This document shows positions 45,308 to 53,839 of a stretch of 64,000 bases of DNA, piece by piece. Positions within the stretch are counted from its first letter, which is position 1; each line of letters starts with the position of its first letter. Origin of the DNA: Bovifimicola ammoniilytica (GTDB lineage Bacteria > Bacillota > Clostridia > Lachnospirales > Lachnospiraceae); assembly GCF_025567085.1 (NCBI RefSeq), contig NZ_JAOQJN010000004.1:186001-250000 (forward strand). Reading direction: 5' to 3'. The notes beneath the pieces were generated by a model that saw only the letters and a list, made by a program, of their open reading frames with translations, was not told the origin of the DNA and searched no databases. The position numbers and the translations under genes are program-made.

Positions 45308-46603
45308 ATGAGAACTATAAAATTAGATGAAGAATCAAAAAAGGATATACTTGATAATTTATTAAAGAGAAGTCCTAATAATTATGGTAAATTTTCGGAT
45401 AGTGTTAATGCTATATTAGAAGATGTTAAAGCAAGAAGAGATGAAGCAATATTTGAATATACGAAGAAATTCGATGGTGCCGATATTAATGCTGATAATA
45501 TCATAGTTACAAAAGAAGAGATAGAAGAAGCATATAAGGAAGTTGAGAAAACAGGCCTTGTTGAAATTATAAGAAAAGCCCTTGTAAATATAAGAGATTA
45601 CCATCAGAAACAGAAGCAGTATAGCTGGTTTGACAGTAAGCCTGACGGAAGTATCTTAGGTCAGAAAGTAACTCCACTTGAGAAAGTCGGCGTATATGTA
45701 CCTGGTGGTAAAGCAGCATATCCATCATCAGTTCTTATGAATATCATACCTGCTAAAGTCGCAGGAGTGGACAGAATAATTATGACTACACCACCTAATA
45801 AAGAAGGGAAAGTTAATCCAGGTACATTAGTTGCAGCAAATGAAGCAGGTGCAGATGTTATCTACAAAGTAGGTGGTGCGCAGGCAATTGCAGCACTTGC
45901 GTACGGTACTGAATCAATACCGAAAGTTGATAAAATAGTAGGTCCGGGTAATATATATGTTGCCCTTGCTAAAAAGGCAGTATATGGTTATGTAAGTATA
46001 GATTCAATTGCAGGACCAAGTGAGATACTTGTGTTAGCTGATGAAACAGCTAATCCGAGATATGTGGCAGCTGATTTATTATCACAGGCTGAACATGATG
46101 AAATGGCATCTGCAATATTAGTTACTACATCTAAAGAATTAGCTGAGAAAGTATCTGAACAGGTAGATAAATTTATTGAAGAATTATCAAGAAAAGAAAT
46201 TTTAACAAAATCTATTGAGAATTACGGATATATTCTTATTGCTGATAATATGGATGAAGCTATTGCTGTTGCAAATGATATTGCATCAGAGCATTTAGAG
46301 ATTGTTACAAAAGATCCGTTTAATACAATGACCAAAATCAGAAATGCCGGAGCAATATTCTTAGGAGAATACAGTTCAGAACCATTAGGAGACTATTTCG
46401 CAGGTCCTAACCACGTTCTTCCTACAAATGGAACAGCTAAATTCTTTTCAGCATTATCAGTAGATGATTTCATTAAGAAATCAAGTATTATTTCATTTTC
46501 AAAAGAAGCACTTGAGCCAATACATAATGATATTATGGCATTTGCGACAGCAGAACAGTTGACAGCACATGCTAATTCGATTAAAGTAAGATTTGAAAAA
46601 TAA
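45308..46603 (+). CDS. hisD: histidinol dehydrogenase
   Basis: 431 residues from ATG 45308 (GGAGG at 45298-45302); the upstream ATG 45266 would add 14 residues not found in the family. Oxidises histidinol to histidine with NAD, Zn-dependent. Signatures: VGVYVPGGKAAYPSSVLMNIIPAKVAG, IAGPSEILVLADETANPRYVAADLLSQAEHD, GPNHVLPT. Final enzyme of the pathway. Confidence 0.97.
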   Translation: MRTIKLDEESKKDILDNLLKRSPNNYGKFSDSVNAILEDVKARRDEAIFEYTKKFDGADINADNIIVTKEEIEEAYKEVEKTGLVEIIRKALVNIRDYHQKQKQYSWFDSKPDGSILGQKVTPLEKVGVYVPGGKAAYPSSVLMNIIPAKVAGVDRIIMTTPPNKEGKVNPGTLVAANEAGADVIYKVGGAQAIAALAYGTESIPKVDKIVGPGNIYVALAKKAVYGYVSIDSIAGPSEILVLADETANPRYVAADLLSQAEHDEMASAILVTTSKELAEKVSEQVDKFIEELSRKEILTKSIENYGYILIADNMDEAIAVANDIASEHLEIVTKDPFNTMTKIRNAGAIFLGEYSSEPLGDYFAGPNHVLPTNGTAKFFSALSVDDFIKKSSIISFSKEALEPIHNDIMAFATAEQLTAHANSIKVRFEK

Positions 46604-46629
46604 TATATCAGTTTTGTAAAATTATTATC

Positions 46630-46669
46630 ACAGGTTATGATATTATGAATTCCATAGGTTATAACCTGT
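46630..46669 (+). promoter_or_regulatory. inverted repeat between hisD and hisB
   Basis: ACAGGTTAT (46630-46638) and ATAACCTGT (46661-46669) with a 22-base loop; the right arm also forms the 12-bp palindrome AGGTTATAACCT (46656-46667). No T tract. Possible processing or operator site. Confidence 0.35.
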
Positions 46670-46718
46670 ATAATAAGTTAACACAGAACTGGTATTTTGC
46701 AGTAGAAATGAGGAAAAT

Positions 46719-47315
46719 ATGGAAACAGTTATTAGAAAAGCATCGGTTAAGCGTGAGACAAATGAAACAGATATTTCTATGGATTTTGTAATTGATGGAA
46801 GTGGTAAAGCAGAGATAAGTACAGGAATAGGTTTCTTTGATCATATGCTTAACAGCTTTACAAGACACGGCCTGTTTGATATGAAGCTTAGTGTGAAAGG
46901 TGACTTATATGTAGATACACACCATTCTATAGAAGATACGGGAATAGTGTTAGGACAGGCTATTAAAGAAGCTATAGGCGATAAGAAATCAATTAAGAGA
47001 TATGGAAGTGTCATTTTACCAATGGACGAAGCACTTGTACTGTGTTCATTAGATTTATCAGGCCGTCCATATCTTGTATGTGATGCGGAATTTACGACTG
47101 ACAGAGTCGGATATTTTGATACAGAGATGGTTAAGGAATTCTTCTATGCAATTTCATATTCGGCAGGAATGAATCTGCATATCAAGGTGTTATCAGGAAG
47201 TAATAATCATCATATTATCGAAGGAATCTTTAAAGCATTTGCAAAGGCATTAGATGAAGCAACTATTACTGATCCAAGAATTAAGGATATAATGAGTACA
47301 AAAGGAAGTTTGTAA
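46719..47315 (+). CDS. hisB: imidazoleglycerol-phosphate dehydratase
   Basis: 198 residues, the monofunctional form without phosphatase domain. Duplicated metal-binding signatures GFFDHMLNSFTRHGLFD, DTHHSIEDTGI and SGSNNHHIIEGIFKAFA. Converts imidazoleglycerol phosphate to imidazoleacetol phosphate. Ribosome site GAAATGAGG before the ATG. Confidence 0.97.
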   Translation: METVIRKASVKRETNETDISMDFVIDGSGKAEISTGIGFFDHMLNSFTRHGLFDMKLSVKGDLYVDTHHSIEDTGIVLGQAIKEAIGDKKSIKRYGSVILPMDEALVLCSLDLSGRPYLVCDAEFTTDRVGYFDTEMVKEFFYAISYSAGMNLHIKVLSGSNNHHIIEGIFKAFAKALDEATITDPRIKDIMSTKGSL

Positions 47316-47357
47316 TCAGTAAAAATACTTTAAATTAGCGAAAGGCGTGTGTGAAAA

Positions 47358-48650
47358 ATGAATTATTGTAATCTTATTCCGAGAATTATTATAAAAAATG
47401 GTAAAGCATTTAGAAAAGATGATTCTACAGCATATGATGCAGTTGAATTATGCGAGAAATTTGAAAATGACGGAGCAGATGAAGTCTATATTTTCGAGAT
47501 ATCTTCAACAGATGAAGAGCATGAGACAAATATAGGAATTATCAAGGAAATTGTAGCTGAATGTGATATCCAGATTTTACTTGGAGGAAATGTAAAGAGA
47601 CTAGAAGATGTTAAGAAATATCTTTATGCCGGTGCTAAAATGGTTATTTTAGAAGATTCGAAAGAATCAAACAGAGAACTTGTAAATGAAGCATCAGAAA
47701 GATTCGGTGCAGATAAGGTAGCGGTTTTATTTGAGCGTAAATGTTCTGATGAAGAATTATGCAAGGCAGCTAATTTTTATTTTGATGAGGGAGCAACATT
47801 GTTTGTAGTTTCTGATAAATTGTCTGATGAGGCAGCTAAAAATTTCTCTGAGATAAATATTGATTTACTTCTTATTAATGACGAAATTACTAAAGAAGAT
47901 ATTGTAAAATATTGTAAAGTGACTAATATATATGGTTTTACATCAGATGCAATTCTTTCAGATACGCAGGAGATAATGAACATCAAACAGGAACTTAAAA
48001 AAGATGGTGTAGATGTAAATGTATTTGAAAGTAAGATGAATTATAGTGAATTTAAGCTTAATTCAGATGGATTAATCCCTGTTGTAGTTCAGGATTATAA
48101 GACAAATGAAGTATTAATGCTTGCTTATATGAATGAAGAAGCATTTGACAATACAATTAAGACTGGAAGAATGACTTATTATAGCAGAAGCCGTAAAGAA
48201 TTATGGATAAAAGGTCTTACTTCAGGACATTATCAATATGTGAAATCATTATCAATCGACTGCGATAATGACACACTTTTAGCTAAGGTTAAACAGATTG
48301 GTGCAGCCTGCCATACAGGTAAACGTTCATGCTTCTATACAGAGCTTGTGAAGAAAGAATATGATGACACTAATCCGCTTATGGTATTTGAAGATGTGTT
48401 TAACGTTATAAAGGACAGAAAAGTTAATCCTAAAGAGGGTTCATATACAAATTATCTCTTTGATAAAGGAATTGATAAGATTCTTAAGAAAGTCGGAGAA
48501 GAAGCAACAGAGATAGTTATTGCTGCTAAGAATCCTGATAAAGAAGAGATTAAATATGAGATTTCAGACTTCTTATATCATGTAATGGTGCTTATGGCAG
48601 AAAAAGAAGTATCATGGGAAGACATAACAAGAGAATTGGCCAGAAGATAG
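47358..48650 (+). CDS. hisIE: HisIE with N-terminal degenerate HisA/HisF-like barrel
   Basis: 430 residues; a usual HisIE has about 210. C-terminal half: phosphoribosyl-AMP cyclohydrolase (about 228-325; MLAYMNEEAFDNTI, metal ligands in CDNDTLLAKVKQIGAACHTGKRSC) and phosphoribosyl-ATP pyrophosphatase (about 340-430; KVGEEATEIVIAAKN). N-terminal 215 residues follow the pattern of HisF/HisA (LIPRIIIKNGKAFR ... LLGGNVKRLEDVKKYLYAGAKMVIL). The first catalytic Asp of the barrel (as in CLDVKDG) is Ile here, and the second is in a FERK context, so this part is very likely inactive as cyclase or isomerase. hisH, hisA, hisF and hisC are not in the window. Confidence 0.92.
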   Translation: MNYCNLIPRIIIKNGKAFRKDDSTAYDAVELCEKFENDGADEVYIFEISSTDEEHETNIGIIKEIVAECDIQILLGGNVKRLEDVKKYLYAGAKMVILEDSKESNRELVNEASERFGADKVAVLFERKCSDEELCKAANFYFDEGATLFVVSDKLSDEAAKNFSEINIDLLLINDEITKEDIVKYCKVTNIYGFTSDAILSDTQEIMNIKQELKKDGVDVNVFESKMNYSEFKLNSDGLIPVVVQDYKTNEVLMLAYMNEEAFDNTIKTGRMTYYSRSRKELWIKGLTSGHYQYVKSLSIDCDNDTLLAKVKQIGAACHTGKRSCFYTELVKKEYDDTNPLMVFEDVFNVIKDRKVNPKEGSYTNYLFDKGIDKILKKVGEEATEIVIAAKNPDKEEIKYEISDFLYHVMVLMAEKEVSWEDITRELARR

Positions 48651-48685
48651 AATATGTACATTATTATTGAAAGGAAAGTAGTGGT

Positions 48686-50551
48686 TTGAGAAAACTTGCG
48701 TTATCAGACGAGATTTTACTAAGTGTTGAAAAGCCGGCAAGATATATTGGCAACGAAGTAAATATGGTAAAAAAAGATTTGTCTAAAATAGATATTAGAT
48801 TTGCAATGTGTTTTCCTGATGTATACGAAATAGGAATGTCACATTTAGGAATCCAGATTTTATATGATATGTTCAATCAGAGAGATGACATATATTGCGA
48901 AAGGGTATATTCTCCATGGACTGATTTAGATCAGATTATGAGAGAGAGGAATATACCTCTTTTTGCGTTAGAATCACAAGACCCAATTAAAAATTTTGAT
49001 TTTTTAGGTATTACAATCCAGTATGAAATGTGTTATACAAATATTTTGCAGATATTAGATCTATCAGGAATTCCATTAGAGTCGGCTGATAGAACTGAAG
49101 ATGATCCTATTGTAATCGGTGGTGGTCCATGTACATATAATCCTGAACCACTTGCACCGTTTTTCGATATATTTTATATGGGTGAGGGTGAAACGGTATA
49201 TTTTGACTTAATGGATAAATATAAAGAGAATAAGAAAAATGGTGGTTCAAGAAGAGATTTTCTTGAAATGGCTGCTGATATAGAGGGGCTTTATGTTCCG
49301 GCATTCTATGATGTTGAATATAATGATGATGGAACTTTAAAGTCTTTTACACCTAATAATCCACATGCTAAGACTAAGATTAATAAACAGCTTGTTATGG
49401 ATATGGATAATACATATTATCCAGAGAAACCGTTAGTTCCATTTATTAAGGCTACGCAGGACAGAGTTGTACTAGAGATACAAAGAGGTTGTATAAGAGG
49501 ATGTAGATTCTGTCAGGCCGGTTCGGTATACAAACCGGTACGTGAAAGAAGTCTTGAATTTCTTAAGGACAAAGCATATAAGATGCTTAAAAATACCGGA
49601 CATGAGGAGATTTCACTCAGTTCATTAAGCTCTAGTGATTATTCTAATCTTGAGGGACTTGTTAATTTCCTTATTGAAGAATTCAAAAATAAAGGTGTAA
49701 ATATTTCCTTACCATCTCTTAGAATTGATGCATTTTCATTAGATGTAATGAGTAAAGTTCAGGACGTTCGAAAGAGTAGTCTTACATTTGCACCGGAAGC
49801 AGGCTCACAGAGACTTAGAAATGTAATTAATAAAGGTCTTACTGAAGAAGTTATTCTTAAAGGTGCATCTATGGCATTTGAGGGTGGATGGAATCGTGTC
49901 AAATTATATTTTATGTTAGGGCTTCCAACTGAAACAGTTGAAGATATGGAAGGAATTGCTGAATTATCAGAAAAGGTGGCTGAGGTCTATTATAGAATAC
50001 CAAAAGACCAGAGAAATGGAAAGGTTCAGATAGTAGCAAGTTCGTCATTTTTTGTTCCAAAGCCATTTACACCATTTCAGTGGGCATCTATGAATACTAA
50101 AGAAGAATTCTTAGGTAAAGCACGTATAGTTAATGCTAAGATGAAAGAAATGCTTAATAAAAAAAGTATTAAATACAATTGGCATGAAGCAGATGTATCA
50201 GTCTTAGAGGGTTTATTAGCAAGGGGGGACAGAAGAGTTGCAAAGACTATTTTAGCTGCATATAAATCAGGTTGTATCTATGATGCGTGGAGTGAGACTT
50301 TTGATAATTCGAAATGGGAGAAAGCTATTAAAGATACTGATATTGATATGAATTTCTATATTTCAAGAGAACGTGATGTTGATGAATTACTTCCATGGGA
50401 CTTCATAGATATAGGTGTAACTAAGGCATTTCTTAAGAATGAATGGAAACGTGCCAAAGAAGAGACTGTAACACCTAATTGCCGTATGAAGTGTGCAGGC
50501 TGTGGTGCAGCAAGATTTGGAGGAGGTGTGTGCTTTGAAAATAAGAATTAA
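48686..50551 (+). CDS. radical SAM protein, TIGR03960 family
   Basis: 621 residues from TTG 48686 with AAGGAAAG upstream. B12-binding-like N-terminal part (IRFAMCFPDVYEIGMSHLGIQILYDM, VIGGGPCTYNPEPLAPFFD), radical SAM cysteines in RGCIRGCRFCQAGSVYKP, and a C-terminal metal-binding tail CRMKCAGCG. In many bacteria it is fused to or next to a DUF2344 protein, as here, and near Rne/Rng. Function unknown, RNA or ribosome modification is a common guess. Confidence 0.92.
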   Translation: MRKLALSDEILLSVEKPARYIGNEVNMVKKDLSKIDIRFAMCFPDVYEIGMSHLGIQILYDMFNQRDDIYCERVYSPWTDLDQIMRERNIPLFALESQDPIKNFDFLGITIQYEMCYTNILQILDLSGIPLESADRTEDDPIVIGGGPCTYNPEPLAPFFDIFYMGEGETVYFDLMDKYKENKKNGGSRRDFLEMAADIEGLYVPAFYDVEYNDDGTLKSFTPNNPHAKTKINKQLVMDMDNTYYPEKPLVPFIKATQDRVVLEIQRGCIRGCRFCQAGSVYKPVRERSLEFLKDKAYKMLKNTGHEEISLSSLSSSDYSNLEGLVNFLIEEFKNKGVNISLPSLRIDAFSLDVMSKVQDVRKSSLTFAPEAGSQRLRNVINKGLTEEVILKGASMAFEGGWNRVKLYFMLGLPTETVEDMEGIAELSEKVAEVYYRIPKDQRNGKVQIVASSSFFVPKPFTPFQWASMNTKEEFLGKARIVNAKMKEMLNKKSIKYNWHEADVSVLEGLLARGDRRVAKTILAAYKSGCIYDAWSETFDNSKWEKAIKDTDIDMNFYISRERDVDELLPWDFIDIGVTKAFLKNEWKRAKEETVTPNCRMKCAGCGAARFGGGVCFENKN

Positions 50552-51227
50552 ATTTGCTAAAAATGGAAGTATGAAATTTATCGGACATCTTGATATTATG
50601 AGATATTTTCAGAAAGTAATGCGAAGAGCTGAAGTAGATATTGCTTATTCAGAGGGATTTAGTCCACATCAGATTATGTCTTTTGCAGCACCTTTAGGAG
50701 TAGGACTTACAAGCAGAGGCGAATACTTAGATATAGAGGTACATTCTACAGATAGTTCTGCGGAAATGTTAAAGAGAATTAATGACACAATGGTTGAGGG
50801 AATGGAGGTATTAAGCTATAGATTGCTTCCGGATTCTTCTAAAAATGCTATGTCATTAGTAGCAGGTGCAGATTATGTTGTGAAATTTCGTGATGGCTAT
50901 GAGCCTGATATAGATATAAGAGAAAAGTTTAATGAATTTATCAAGCAATCTTCTATTGAGATACTCAAGAAAACTAAGAAAAGTGAGATGTTAGTGGATA
51001 TCAGACCAATGATTTACAAAGCGTATATAGATGATGATAATACATTTTTTATGAAGCTTGCAACGGGAAGTGCTAACAATCTTAAGCCTGAACTGGTTAT
51101 GCAGGCATTTAGTGACTATGCGGACTTTGAATTAAAAGAGTTTTCATTAATTGTGGAGCGGCTTGAAATATATGGAATGTTAGAGGATAAGTTAATTCCT
51201 TTAGAAGATTTCGGAGAGGACATCTAA
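50535..51227 (+). CDS. DUF2344 family protein (TIGR03936)
   Basis: 230 residues from TTG 50535; GGAGGAGGTG inside the end of the upstream gene gives an ideal ribosome site, and the two genes overlap by 17 bases. IRIKFAKNGSMKFIGHLDIMRYFQKVMRRA and YSEGFSPHQIMSFAAPLGVGLTSRGEYLDIE are the family signatures. Works with the preceding radical SAM protein, by conserved pairing; biochemical role unknown. Confidence 0.93.
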   Translation: MKIRIKFAKNGSMKFIGHLDIMRYFQKVMRRAEVDIAYSEGFSPHQIMSFAAPLGVGLTSRGEYLDIEVHSTDSSAEMLKRINDTMVEGMEVLSYRLLPDSSKNAMSLVAGADYVVKFRDGYEPDIDIREKFNEFIKQSSIEILKKTKKSEMLVDIRPMIYKAYIDDDNTFFMKLATGSANNLKPELVMQAFSDYADFELKEFSLIVERLEIYGMLEDKLIPLEDFGEDI

Positions 51228-51229
51228 TC

Positions 51230-52546
51230 GTGAGTAAATTTATAATTGCTGATATTGATTTAACTTATATTCATAAAAATGCAGGGGAAAAAACTTGTAA
51301 TTATCTTGCGAATAAGCAAAATTATGAACCTGGTAATAAAAATGAAAATAAATCTAATAATAATGCTGATAATAAGGCATTTAATAAGGTTTTCTGTGGT
51401 CTATATGAGGATAACAGATTTTATGAAGTGAATTTCTCTGAATATATAAGTAATGACGAATCAGCAAAGGCAGATTCAATAGGAAATATATACGTCGGTA
51501 AGGTTAAGGATGTAGTAAAGAACATCAATACGGCATTTGTAGAATATAAGAAAGGCTGTATCGGATATCTTTCATTAGAAGATAATAAACATATTATCTT
51601 TTTAAATAAAAAGAATACTGATAAAGTATGCGAAGGTGACGATATTATTGTGCAGATTTCTAAAGCTGCCGTAAAGACAAAATTTCCTGTTTTAACATCA
51701 AATATAAGCCTTACTGGACGAAATGTTGTAATAAATATCGGAAAGAGTGGTATTGGATTTTCAGGAAAAATTAAAAATGCGGGATTCAAAAACCGCATTC
51801 AGACTGAATTGGATGACATATTAGATAAGCTTAATGTAAAATTTGGTATAGTTATCAGAACTAATGCTGAGAATGCAAAAGAAGATGAAATAAAGAAAGA
51901 ATTAAATGAATTATTATCAGAATGGGAACATGTAAAAGAAATTGCTATGATGCGTAAGTGCTATACACTGTTAAAAAGCGAGGATGCACTATATATAAAA
52001 ATGATTAAGAATTTATATGCGAATGAAACTGATGAAATAATTACTGATAATGAAGAAATTTATTATGAACTTAAGGATAAATTTAATGGAAAATATAATA
52101 TTCGATTATATGATGATACCTTATTACCTCTATATAAATTATATAGTATAGAAAAAGTTGTAGAGGAAGTGTGTTCTAAAAAAGTTTGGCTTAAATCGGG
52201 AGCATATCTTGTTATAGAACCTACAGAAGCTATGACGGTTATTGATGTAAATACTGGAAAATGCATTAAGGGCAAGAGATTAAGTGATACAATTTACAAT
52301 GTAAATATAGAGGCTGCTAAGGAAATAGCATACCAGATGAGACTAAGAAATATGTCAGGAATAATAATGGTAGACTTTATAAATATGGAAAATAAAGAAT
52401 ATCAGGATAAATTAATTGAATATTTGAAAAAGATTGTACTTAAAGATAGAATAAGGACAAATGTTGTTGATATAACAAAGTTAAATATAGTAGAAATAAC
52501 AAGAAAAAAAGTTGAACGACCTGTATATGAGCAGATATACCAATAA
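51230..52546 (+). CDS. ribonuclease E/G family endoribonuclease
   Basis: 438 residues from GTG 51230, 2 bases after the DUF2344 gene. An S1 RNA-binding domain (NIYVGKVKDVVKNINTAFVEYKKGCIGYLSLED, about 85-160) precedes the catalytic region with the metal-binding aspartates VIDVNTGK and MVDFIN. No Zn-link CPxCxG is evident near the end, so it is short and RNase G-like. An Asn/Lys-rich insert at residues 25-55 is unusual. It should trim rRNA and degrade mRNA. Confidence 0.9.
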   Translation: MSKFIIADIDLTYIHKNAGEKTCNYLANKQNYEPGNKNENKSNNNADNKAFNKVFCGLYEDNRFYEVNFSEYISNDESAKADSIGNIYVGKVKDVVKNINTAFVEYKKGCIGYLSLEDNKHIIFLNKKNTDKVCEGDDIIVQISKAAVKTKFPVLTSNISLTGRNVVINIGKSGIGFSGKIKNAGFKNRIQTELDDILDKLNVKFGIVIRTNAENAKEDEIKKELNELLSEWEHVKEIAMMRKCYTLLKSEDALYIKMIKNLYANETDEIITDNEEIYYELKDKFNGKYNIRLYDDTLLPLYKLYSIEKVVEEVCSKKVWLKSGAYLVIEPTEAMTVIDVNTGKCIKGKRLSDTIYNVNIEAAKEIAYQMRLRNMSGIIMVDFINMENKEYQDKLIEYLKKIVLKDRIRTNVVDITKLNIVEITRKKVERPVYEQIYQ

Positions 52547-52608
52547 TTAATAGCATTAATTATAGATTATATTTTTGTGTAATTTTATGTAATTAGTACA
52601 ATTTACTA

Positions 52609-52637
52609 TTGACGAAAACGTTTTCATTTGTTAAAAT
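52609..52637 (+). promoter_or_regulatory. promoter with cre/LacI-type operator
   Basis: TTGACG (52609-52614), exact 17-base spacer, TAAAAT (52632-52637). The spacer contains the perfect 12-bp palindrome GAAAACGTTTTC (52614-52625), which matches the cre pattern bound by CcpA and other LacI-family repressors. A factor bound there would cover the promoter, so repression (for example by glucose through CcpA) of the next gene is expected, by inference. Confidence 0.7.
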
Positions 52638-52682
52638 TTAATAAGAAAATCGTTTTTAAAAAGTTTAAAGGAGATAGGTTTT

Positions 52683-53258
52683 ATGGACAACACAAAAACA
52701 AAGAAAGATTATAATGATTCTGAATTGTATGCTAATCAGTTAAACTATAATGCATATGTAGAAAAGAAAAAGAATGTGTACAGAGTATTATATTTTGTTG
52801 CATCAATTATTTCATTAGTTTCGATATTTATACTTCCAATGTATAAATATGAATTATTAGGTAAGAAAAAAGGCCAGATGAGAATCATCGGTGAATATAC
52901 AGCTGAATATATAATTGAGAAATATTTCAATTATTCATTAGGACCACACAGCTTACTTAATACAGCTCTTATAATTTCAATATTTGCAATGATTATATTA
53001 TCAGCATATGTAATTGTTGGTGGTGCAATGAACTTATTTGCTAAGAAGAAAATTGAGTCAAATGCAACACTTGCTAAATTATTTAACTATGGTATGTTAG
53101 AGATAATAGCTGCAGTATTATTCGTTGTTTTAATGATTTCAATGGTTTTCTGTAAAGTAGATGCATTTGGTAATGTTGAGAATATGATAGGCTTCTGGGC
53201 AATATTCGCATCATCTATAGTAATGATTTGTACATCAATTTCATTATCATCTAAATAG
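52683..53258 (+). CDS. four-helix membrane protein of unknown function
   Basis: 191 residues; about 32 polar residues, then four membrane helices (about 35-52, 95-118, 136-156, 166-188) and a short loop with YTAEYIIEKYFNYSLG between the first two. No family recognised. Its promoter carries a perfect operator palindrome. Ribosome site AAAGGAGAT before ATG. Single-gene unit by its promoter. Confidence 0.75.
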   Translation: MDNTKTKKDYNDSELYANQLNYNAYVEKKKNVYRVLYFVASIISLVSIFILPMYKYELLGKKKGQMRIIGEYTAEYIIEKYFNYSLGPHSLLNTALIISIFAMIILSAYVIVGGAMNLFAKKKIESNATLAKLFNYGMLEIIAAVLFVVLMISMVFCKVDAFGNVENMIGFWAIFASSIVMICTSISLSSK

Positions 53259-53361
53259 AATCACCTGATAAGAATAATATTTGTACTTGAAAAAAGACGC
53301 ACTATATGTTACTATTATACCAATTGAGTAAATCGTCTATCGATTCTAAGGAGGTGTTAGA

Positions 53362-53598
53362 GTGCTTAAAACAGTTTTAGATATTATATTTGTTATCATT
53401 TGTATAGCTTTAACTATAATAGTTCTTATGCAGGAAGGTAAATCAGCAGGACTTACAGGTTCAATAAGTGGTATGGCAGATACATATTGGGGTAAGAATA
53501 AAGGACGTTCTATGGAAGGTGCTTTAGAGAAGATTACTAAGGTATTAGCTGTATTATTAATTGTATTAGCGGCTTTACTAAATTCTAAATTTATATAG
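53362..53598 (+). CDS. secG: preprotein translocase subunit SecG
   Basis: 78 residues from GTG 53362 with AAGGAGGTG upstream. Two membrane helices around the conserved loop VLMQEGKSAGLTGSISG and GKNKGRSMEGALEKITK. Stimulates SecA-driven export through SecYE. Stands in the common secG-rnr-smpB-ssrA order of Firmicutes. Confidence 0.96.
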   Translation: MLKTVLDIIFVIICIALTIIVLMQEGKSAGLTGSISGMADTYWGKNKGRSMEGALEKITKVLAVLLIVLAALLNSKFI

Positions 53599-53615
53599 AA
53601 TAAATCAAATATATT

Positions 53616-53648
53616 CCTGAATACTAATTATTAGTATTCAGGTTTTTT
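53616..53648 (+). terminator. terminator of secG
   Basis: CCTGAATACTAA-TTA-TTAGTATTCAGG followed by six T. Strong; it probably separates secG from rnr. Confidence 0.9.
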
Positions 53649-53777
53649 ACTTACCAGGAAATTTCGTTGAAATTGCCCTGGTAAGTAAAAAACGCTTCGC
53701 GAGGATCGCACTGCGGCGGAGCAGAAAATGTTGCTATAGCAACTCGCCTCAGGCGGAGAATGTCGCTTGCGACATTC
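53643..53777 (+). repeat. cluster of palindromes between secG and rnr
   Basis: Directly after the secG terminator: TTTTTTACTTACCAGG (53643-53658) pairs with CCTGGTAAGTAAAAAA (53677-53692), 16 bp, with an inner AATTTC-GTT-GAAATT stem. Then a G/C-rich run (CGCTTCGCG, GCGGCGGAGCAG), the palindrome GTTGCTATAGCAAC (53730-53743), CGCCTCAGGCG, and GAATGTCGC-TT-GCGACATTC (53758-53777) followed by TTTATTC. Far more GC-rich than surroundings. Architecturally like the palindromic repeats at 37.8 and 40.0 kb, with different arm sequences. Confidence 0.75.
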
Positions 53778-53839
53778 TTTATTCTTTTGTATGATATAAT
53801 TAATATAGTTAAACTACTTCGAAATGGAGGTTAGAAAGT

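Noticed and set aside
47358..48002. Functional HisF or HisA
   Set aside because: Catalytic Asp positions are Ile and a non-matching FERK context; treated as a degenerate domain.
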